Under the pieces are notes generated by a model, which was not told the origin of the DNA, searched no databases, and saw only the letters and a list, made by a program, of their open reading frames with translations. Positions 14,787-19,307 of a stretch of DNA of 19,307 nt are shown piece after piece. Within the stretch, counting starts at the first letter, position 1; each line of letters starts with the position of its first letter. This DNA comes from DASWOJ01 sp036398775. GTDB lineage: Bacteria > Pseudomonadota > Alphaproteobacteria > Acetobacterales > Acetobacteraceae. The stretch covers positions 1-19,307 of the forward strand of contig DASWOJ010000237.1 in NCBI GenBank assembly GCA_036398775.1. Reading direction: 5' to 3'. The position numbers and the translations under genes are program-made.

Positions 14787-15715
14787 CCGGCGTGGAGTCC
14801 AAGCGGTTCGCCATCGCCCGCGGCACGCATCAGTGCGACAGCTTCAGGCCGGTCAGGCATGCCGTGCCACCCGCTGCCGTTCCTGGCCTTCAACGCTGCG
14901 GCTGCCGAAGCGAAGCGTGCCGCCTCCAACACCGGCATTCCCTCCGCCAATGCCAGCGCGAATGCGCCGTGGAACACGTCGCCGCATCCGGTGGTGTCGC
15001 GCACGCGAACCTGAGGCGTCGGGACATGATGGATGCCGCCGTTGAGGCGCCACAGGCTGCCCCGTCCTCCCAAGGTGACTCCAACCGCCGCCGCATGCGG
15101 CGCATGGACCGCGCGCAGCCCCTGTTCCGGATCGGCCATTCCCGTGGCGACCTGCAGCCCGTTGCGGGAGAACACGGGATGGGTCGCCGCCGCCGCAAGG
15201 CCGCGCAGGCCGGCTGCGTCCCCACCCTCGGCATCGAGCACGCCTGGGACATGCGGCGGCAGCGCCTGCAGCAGTGCTGCCGCGGCCTCAGGAAAACGGT
15301 GGTCAACCAGCACCGCGCCGGCCTGGGCCACAAGGGCCGGGTCAGGCGGGCGTGGCAGCAAGGTGCCACGGTCCACCACCAGGCACCGTTCGCCCTGCGC
15401 GTCCACCACGACGCTTGCCGTCGGTGTGCGGCCACCCGCCATGACCCGCATCCCTCCGAGGTCAATGCCCAACCCGGCCAGTTCCGACCGCAGGAACTGC
15501 CCGGCCTGGTCCTCCCCGACCGCGCCGCAGAACAGCGCCCGAGCGCCCAGCGCCGCCACCGCGGCGGCGGCCGTGCCCGCGATCCCGCCACCGCTTTCCC
15601 GGTAGGCATGGGCGGTGAACTTGCCCTCGCCCTGCGGCAGGGCCTCGACCTCATAGATGCGGTCCGCGACGACGATCCCGAAGCAGAGGACGCAGGCCGG
15701 GGTCAGTCCGGACAT
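14783..15715 (-). CDS. PfkB-family sugar kinase, probable sulfofructose kinase (YihV-like)
   Basis: This 310-aa ribokinase-fold enzyme phosphorylates a sugar with ATP. The N-terminal strand and lid read CFGIVVADRIYEVEALP (11-27). The glycine-rich substrate block GGGIAGTAAAAVAALGA spans about 42-58 and the catalytic signature is DTTGCGD (240-246, base D246; the usual GAGD is GCGD). It resembles E. coli YihV, sulfofructose kinase, throughout. By my alignment from memory, two of three YihV sulfonate-pocket residues are kept (K27 as K32, R138 as R140), while N109 becomes D115. The start is uncertain: ATG 15715 gives a family-like N-terminus, but GTG 15730 lies one base after the dehydrogenase stop (TGAcGTG); neither has a good Shine-Dalgarno. 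It is last in the aldolase-dehydrogenase-kinase operon. A kinase for another acidic sugar remains possible. Confidence 0.85.
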   Translation of the reverse strand: MSGLTPACVLCFGIVVADRIYEVEALPQGEGKFTAHAYRESGGGIAGTAAAAVAALGARALFCGAVGEDQAGQFLRSELAGLGIDLGGMRVMAGGRTPTASVVVDAQGERCLVVDRGTLLPRPPDPALVAQAGAVLVDHRFPEAAAALLQALPPHVPGVLDAEGGDAAGLRGLAAAATHPVFSRNGLQVATGMADPEQGLRAVHAPHAAAVGVTLGGRGSLWRLNGGIHHVPTPQVRVRDTTGCGDVFHGAFALALAEGMPVLEAARFASAAAALKARNGSGWHGMPDRPEAVALMRAAGDGEPLGLHAG

Positions 15716-15731
15716 GCCAGGTGGAGCCACG

Positions 15732-16694
15732 TCATACGGGGCAAAGCAGCGGCTTCAGCCGGTCGCCCCTGGTGAAGGCGGCGAACAGGTCTTGCAGCCC
15801 GTCGAGGTCCGCCGTTGCATCCACCAGCCGGGCATAGTCGGCCCGGTCCGCGCGCAGCAGCTCGACATTGGCGGCGTAGTCGGCGACCGGGAAGTAGAAC
15901 GAGCGGATCAGGAAGTAGTCCTTGCGCCGGACCGCCTTGGTTTCCGAGATCGCCCAGGCGTCGGACTCGCCCAACTGCACCACTGCGCCGTAAGGGGCCA
16001 CAGCCTCCAGCGCCAGTTGCCGGCCCGGGTCCTTGCCGCTGCACTCCAGCACCAGCGCCGGAAGGCTGGCCAGCGCCTCGTTTGCCGAAACCGGGGCCGC
16101 CCCGAACGAGGCCGCGACCCCGGCGCGATAGGGGTTCGGCTCGCGCACCAGCAGCGGCCAGAATCCCATGCGGCGGAGCACGATCAACGCACCCAGCCCA
16201 ACCGGCCCGGCGCCGATCACCAGCGCGGGACCCGACGTCACGATCCGCGACGCCAGCCGGACGCCGTGCGCGCTGGTGCCGACCGTGTCCAGCAGCAGCG
16301 GCGCAAGATGGTCCGGAACGTCTTCCGGCACCGGCAGCAGGCACTGCCCGGGGACGCAGACGCTGTCGGCATAGCCGCCGGGCCGCTGCCAGCCGACCAG
16401 GGACGCGGTTTCGCATAGCTGGGTATGCCCGGCCCGGCATGGCGCGCACCGGCCGCAGAACACGGGAATATAGACCAGCACCCGCCGCCCGTGCATCGCG
16501 TGGCCCGGCGTATTGACCCGGCCCGCGATCTCATGCCCCGGCGTACGTGGCCAGCCCTCGCGCAACGGACGCAGGTCGCTGCCGCACAGGGCGCAGGCGA
16601 TCACGTCCACCCGGACCTCCCCCGGGCCGGGGTCTAGCTGCGACACTGACTCGATGGTGATCCGGCCCTCGCCGTGGAACCGCGCCGCCCTCAT
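15732..16694 (-). CDS. Zinc-dependent MDR alcohol dehydrogenase of the aldolase/kinase operon
   Basis: This 320-aa medium-chain zinc dehydrogenase keeps the catalytic zinc ligands C37 (ACALCGSD) and H54-E55 (PGHEIAG). The structural-zinc set is C80, C83, C86 and C94 (FCGRCAPCRAGHTQLC), and the Rossmann motif is VIGAGPVGLG (159-168). The start is ATG 16694, overlapping the aldolase stop (ATGA); the frame is open upstream but there it is only antisense-like. It is slightly short for the family (usually 340-360 aa). Position between a YihT-like aldolase and a YihV-like kinase suggests it acts on a pathway intermediate. One idea is 3-sulfolactaldehyde to dihydroxypropanesulfonate, a step done in E. 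coli by the unrelated YihU; another is oxidation of the starting sugar. That role is inference. No specific family subgroup was recognised. Confidence 0.88.
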   Translation of the reverse strand: MRAARFHGEGRITIESVSQLDPGPGEVRVDVIACALCGSDLRPLREGWPRTPGHEIAGRVNTPGHAMHGRRVLVYIPVFCGRCAPCRAGHTQLCETASLVGWQRPGGYADSVCVPGQCLLPVPEDVPDHLAPLLLDTVGTSAHGVRLASRIVTSGPALVIGAGPVGLGALIVLRRMGFWPLLVREPNPYRAGVAASFGAAPVSANEALASLPALVLECSGKDPGRQLALEAVAPYGAVVQLGESDAWAISETKAVRRKDYFLIRSFYFPVADYAANVELLRADRADYARLVDATADLDGLQDLFAAFTRGDRLKPLLCPV

Positions 16695-17569
16695 CCGACG
16701 ATGCGGTCCACGACGTCGCATAGACGTTGCAGCCGCGGCACGGCGTCGTGCTGCAACGCGTGCGGCACGTCCGGCTGGCCGATCGTGCCGGCCCAGATGC
16801 CGCGGCCCGCGAGGAAGCCATGCGCCCCTTCCCGGCAGGCCCACTCGACCGCCTGCGCGAAGGCGTCCTGCGGCACGCCGGAGGACAATACGACCCAGGG
16901 GCTGCCGACGCTGCGGGTGATGGCGGCGCAGGCGCGGCGGATGTCGGCCTCCGACCCGGTGCCGTGGAACGGCACCTCGCCCTTGTAGATGTCCGCGCCG
17001 CGCCGGCCGAGTTCCGCCGCTGCCGCCAGGATCGCATTTTCCCGGTCCCAGCCGCCGCCGCTGCGGGGACGGCGGGTGACCGGCTCGACGATGCTGATCA
17101 GCCCGGCGCGGCGGCAGCGGGCGATGAAGTCGTCCACCATGGCGATGCGGGGTTCCGCCGGGTCGCCGGGCCGCCAGAGCACCAGCAGCTTGAGCGCCGC
17201 GGCCCCCTGCGCGCGCACGGCCTCGGGCACCACCGCCTCGTCAATTTCCACATCGGCCACCAGCTCGTCCGCGCTGCTGATCAGCACGTCCGCCGCCGCG
17301 ATCAGTCCGCAGCCCGGCGCGACCGCTTGGGCCTCCAGCGCCTGCTCCCATGCCAGTGCCCGATCTATCAGCACTGCAGACGCATAGGGCGTGAGCACCC
17401 GGATGGCGTCGAGCTTGAACGCCGTAAGTGCGCTGTCCGGCACCGGGCCAGCCTGATGCTGGGCCAGCATGGCGCGCAGCCCTTCACGCTGGTCAACGGC
17501 CAGCATCGCGAATGCGCCGGACCCGCGGGCCAGTGCGGCCAAGCCGCTTGCCGCCGGGCTATCGCCCAT
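16691..17569 (-). CDS. Class I aldolase, probable sulfofructose-1-phosphate aldolase (YihT-like)
   Basis: In E. coli the homologous YihT splits 6-deoxy-6-sulfofructose-1-phosphate into dihydroxyacetone phosphate and 3-sulfolactaldehyde by a Schiff-base mechanism. This product is 292 aa, the same length as YihT by my recollection, and matches along the full length: SGAFAMLAVDQREGLRAM (17-34), LTPYASAVLIDR (59-70), ALKLLVLWR (125-133), SIVEPV (149-154), DREN (165-168), GADIYKGEVP with Schiff-base lysine K196, PWVVLSSGV (224-232) and GFLAGRGIW (251-259). LacD-type tagatose-bisphosphate aldolases share the fold, but the DQRE and LLVLWR wording is closer to YihT. The start at ATG 17569 is set by GGAGAGGAACG just upstream; an in-frame start at 17602 lacks support. 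It is first in the minus-strand operon, divergent from the ABC importer. Sulfosugar specificity is inferred. Confidence 0.85.
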   Translation of the reverse strand: MGDSPAASGLAALARGSGAFAMLAVDQREGLRAMLAQHQAGPVPDSALTAFKLDAIRVLTPYASAVLIDRALAWEQALEAQAVAPGCGLIAAADVLISSADELVADVEIDEAVVPEAVRAQGAAALKLLVLWRPGDPAEPRIAMVDDFIARCRRAGLISIVEPVTRRPRSGGGWDRENAILAAAAELGRRGADIYKGEVPFHGTGSEADIRRACAAITRSVGSPWVVLSSGVPQDAFAQAVEWACREGAHGFLAGRGIWAGTIGQPDVPHALQHDAVPRLQRLCDVVDRIVG

Positions 17570-17590
17570 CGTTCCTCTCCCCCTGCCGAA

Positions 17591-17620
17591 TTGACGCGGC
17601 ATCGGCAGTGTTCCTATAAC
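17591..17620 (+). promoter_or_regulatory. Sigma-70-type promoter for the ABC importer genes
   Basis: TTGACG (17591-17596) and TATAAC (17615-17620) are separated by 18 bases, close to the housekeeping consensus. Transcription would start near 17627, about 46 bases before the binding-protein ATG, which has its own GGAGGG Shine-Dalgarno (17659-17664). The minus-strand promoter for the aldolase operon should lie in the same 103-bp gap but is less clear; TTGACC on the minus strand (17636-17631) is a candidate -35. Confidence 0.6.
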
Positions 17621-17635
17621 TGGAATGACCGGTCA
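17619..17635. promoter_or_regulatory. Putative operator (dyad) overlapping the promoter
   Basis: ACTGGAATGACCGGT (17619-17633) is a dyad of the form ACYGG-N5-CCRGT, and it overlaps a perfect 10-bp palindrome TGACCGGTCA (17626-17635). It covers the end of the -10 box and the expected start site of the importer promoter, so a protein bound here would block transcription and could control the divergent aldolase operon too. The half-sites resemble operators of GntR/FadR-type repressors, but no regulator gene is in the window. Confidence 0.5.
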
Positions 17636-17672
17636 AGCAGCCGGATAACAATGGAGCTGGAGGGAACGGGCG

Positions 17673-18965
17673 ATGCTGAACCAAGGCAAGTCTTGCGCCC
17701 TGGCGGCCATATTCGCCGTGTGTGTGCTGCCTGCCGCCCATGCGGCGGAGTTCGAGTGGACGAAGTACAAGGGCGCCACGGTCAGCTTCCTGGTGAACAA
17801 CAACGCCATTGGCAACGCCCTTGTCGCCAACAAGGCCGACTTCGAGCGGCTGACCGGCATGACGCTCAAGGTGGACACCTACCAGGAGCAGCAGATGCGC
17901 CAACGCCTGGTGACGGTGCTGAACGCCCGCAGCGACGAGACCGACGTGTTCATGACGCTGGTGTCGCGCGAAGGCCAGCAGTTCGCCAAGGCCGGCTGGT
18001 ATGCCGACCTCGCAGCGATGAAGGACGACGCCGCCCCGGGCTACGACTACGCCGGCTTCAGCCCCGCCCTGATCGCCGCGAACACCATCAACGGCACGCT
18101 GACCGGCATGCCGCTCAACATCGAAGGCCCGGTGGTCTATTACCGCAAGGACGTGTTCCAGAAGTGCGGCCTGACCTTCCCCACGCAGGTCACGGACCTG
18201 CCGGCGACGGCCAAGGCCATCAAGGCCTGCGACCCGGCGATCACGCCGTTCGCCTCCCGCGGGCTGCGCGACGCGGTGGCCTACACGTTCAGCAACGTCG
18301 TCCACAACATGGGCGGCGCCTACATCCGGGACGGCAAGTCCGACCTGTGCTCCCAGCCGAACCAGGCGGCCCTCGGGCTGTATGCAGGGCTGCTGAAGGA
18401 GTACGGGCCTCCCGGCGCCGTCAACTACACCTTCAACCAACTCGATGCGCTCTACCGCGCCGGCCGCGCCGCGATGGTGTTCGAGTCCCAGAACGAGCTG
18501 AGCAGCATGATGGAAGGCGGCGCGCGGGACGCCGACACCGGCATACGCGTGCTGCCGCCCGGCCCCGGCGGTTCCGTGCCGACCGCTATCGGCTGGAGCC
18601 TGTCCATCTCGCCGTTCAGCCGCAGCAAGGGCCCCGCCTGGTATTTCGTGCAGTGGGCCACCAGCCCGGCCACGCAGGCCAAGATCGCGCTCAGCGGCGT
18701 CGCTGCGCCCCGGGCCGCCGTGGCGGACCTGCCGGAGGTGAAGGCGTGGATCGCCGCCAAGCCGGTCCGCGCGGACTGGCAGGCCGCAGTGGACGAGATC
18801 GCGGCCAAGGGCAGCTCGGAGGTCGGCTACCCCATCGTCGCCAACCCCGCCTCGCGCGGGCCAATCGGCCAGGCGGTGGACGACGTGCTGCTGGGCGCCA
18901 AGCCTGTTGCCGCGGCCTGCGCGGACGCGGACCGCGCGCTCGATGCTCTGATCACGGGCAACTAG
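17673..18965 (+). CDS. ABC transporter sugar-binding protein (extracellular solute-binding family 1)
   Basis: This 430-aa periplasmic protein should capture a sugar for the ABC importer encoded next. A Sec signal occupies about residues 1-25 (hydrophobic ALAAIFAVCVLP, cleavage near AAHA). The mature protein has the usual family 1 pattern: a first domain with GATVSFLVNN and FERLTGMTLKVDTY, the variable stretch TDVFMTL, the hinge region NGTLTGMPLNIEGPVVYYRKDVFQKCG (about 140-167), an FNQLDALYRAGRAAMVFES block (about 255-273), and a C-terminal SRSKGPAWYFVQWATSP block typical of sugar binders. The start is ATG 17673 with GGAGGG eight bases upstream. It is divergent from the aldolase operon across a promoter/operator region, so the likely ligand is the sugar that operon breaks down, proposed here to be sulfoquinovose or its glycoside. 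Ligand choice cannot be read from the sequence. Confidence 0.92.
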   Translation: MLNQGKSCALAAIFAVCVLPAAHAAEFEWTKYKGATVSFLVNNNAIGNALVANKADFERLTGMTLKVDTYQEQQMRQRLVTVLNARSDETDVFMTLVSREGQQFAKAGWYADLAAMKDDAAPGYDYAGFSPALIAANTINGTLTGMPLNIEGPVVYYRKDVFQKCGLTFPTQVTDLPATAKAIKACDPAITPFASRGLRDAVAYTFSNVVHNMGGAYIRDGKSDLCSQPNQAALGLYAGLLKEYGPPGAVNYTFNQLDALYRAGRAAMVFESQNELSSMMEGGARDADTGIRVLPPGPGGSVPTAIGWSLSISPFSRSKGPAWYFVQWATSPATQAKIALSGVAAPRAAVADLPEVKAWIAAKPVRADWQAAVDEIAAKGSSEVGYPIVANPASRGPIGQAVDDVLLGAKPVAAACADADRALDALITGN

Positions 18966-18966
18966 C

Positions 18967-19307
18967 TTGCCAGCCTCCCGGCTGGGCCTTTCGGTCTATG
19001 CCGCGCCGGCGGTCATGTTCACGTTGCTGCTGATCGCGGCGCCATTCGTTTACACCGTGTGGCTCAGCTTGCAGCATGTGGAGCTTGGCGGCGCCAACCG
19101 CTTCGTCGGCGGCGCCAACTACCGGCAGATGCTGGCCGACCCGGAGTTCTGGAACGGGTTGCGGGTCAGCCTGGTGCTGTATGCCGCGTCGCTGGCGATG
19201 CAGCTTGCCGGCGGCACTTGGCTTGCTCTGCTGCTGTTCCGGGCGGGCGGGATGCCGGGGCTGCTGCGGTCGCTGCTGATCTCGCCGTTCATGCTGCCGC
19301 CGGTGGT
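18967..19307 (+). CDS. ABC transporter permease, MalF/UgpA type (N-terminal part, cut by window end)
   Basis: About 113 residues are visible before the window ends. They show a typical sugar permease N-terminus: a first transmembrane helix (about 8-31, VYAAPAVMFTLLLIAAPFVY), then TVWLSLQHVEL, the periplasmic FVGGANYRQMLADPEFWNGL block, a second helix (about 73-92), and the start of a third with LRSLLISPFMLPPVV. The start is placed at TTG 18967, one base after the binding-protein stop (TAGcTTG), giving a normal-length N-terminus; the first ATG (codon 17) would remove half of the first helix. Translation is probably coupled to the binding-protein gene. A second permease and an ATPase are expected downstream. 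Confidence 0.9.
   Translation, partial: MPASRLGLSVYAAPAVMFTLLLIAAPFVYTVWLSLQHVELGGANRFVGGANYRQMLADPEFWNGLRVSLVLYAASLAMQLAGGTWLALLLFRAGGMPGLLRSLLISPFMLPPV

Noticed and set aside
17643..17653. CGGATAACAAT identical to part of the lac operator
   Set aside because: Only one half-site is present, with no symmetric partner, in a distant bacterium; coincidence. The dyad at 17619-17635 is the better operator candidate.
16727..19033. 768-codon open frame on plus across the aldolase and binding-protein genes
   Set aside because: It spans two divergent real genes and their promoter, with low-complexity Arg/Gly/Pro/Gln composition and no recognisable domain.
1..19307. tRNA, rRNA, CRISPR array, intact insertion sequence, phage gene or antiphage system
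   Set aside because: Looked for and not seen: no regularly spaced repeats, no transposase or integrase motifs, no tRNA-like cloverleaf recognised by eye.

Overview
The window is very GC-rich, with strong G/C preference at third codon positions and long open frames on the non-coding strands. The gene set is a DUF2126-type transglutaminase, a DUF606 transporter, sucCD, a small secreted protein ending in PGHW, and several stand-alone ABC/SDR/amidase genes. This suggests an alphaproteobacterium, most likely Rhodospirillales/Acetobacteraceae-like. That placement is inference; there is no rRNA or other marker to prove it.

Region 1 (1-6.9 kb) is a mosaic of single genes. On the minus strand lie the N-terminal part of a DUF2126 transglutaminase (cut by the window edge), a membrane-bound PAS-GGDEF-EAL protein with both catalytic domains apparently intact, and a class C beta-lactamase-like serine hydrolase. 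On the plus strand lie a 102-aa ABM-fold monooxygenase and an alpha/beta hydrolase. The plus-strand hydrolase and a minus-strand small secreted protein converge on a near-perfect 18-bp inverted repeat (6523-6583), probably a two-way terminator.

Region 2 (7.1-13.5 kb) has a five-helix DUF606 transporter divergent from sucC-sucD, which overlap by one base. A minus-strand amidase and SDR dehydrogenase follow, then a divergent zinc-free quinone oxidoreductase. sucCD stand apart from the mdh and sucAB genes that usually flank them in alphaproteobacteria.

Region 3 (13.5-14.8 kb) holds a convincing rutB (ureidoacrylate amidohydrolase), without other rut genes in the window. A short fragment of an allophanate hydrolase/amidase, truncated at both ends, overlaps its stop codon. 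This looks like the decayed edge of a nitrogen-salvage locus.

Region 4 (14.8 kb to the end) is the most interesting part. A minus-strand operon encodes a class I aldolase resembling E. coli YihT, a zinc-dependent MDR dehydrogenase, and a PfkB kinase resembling YihV. The genes are tightly coupled: ATGA overlap, then TGAcGTG. Divergent from them is a sugar ABC importer (binding protein plus first permease, cut by the window end). A consensus-like promoter (17591-17620) with an overlapping dyad operator sits between the two. YihT and YihV are the aldolase and kinase of the sulfoglycolytic Embden-Meyerhof-Parnas (sulfo-EMP) route. I propose this is a sulfoquinovose (or related sulfosugar) catabolic locus, with an ABC importer in place of the YihO/YihP-type transporter and an MDR dehydrogenase in place of YihU. 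The isomerase, sulfoquinovosidase, regulator and sulfonate exporter are not in the window; if they exist they may lie beyond 19307. Comparisons with E. coli proteins are from memory, not from a search.
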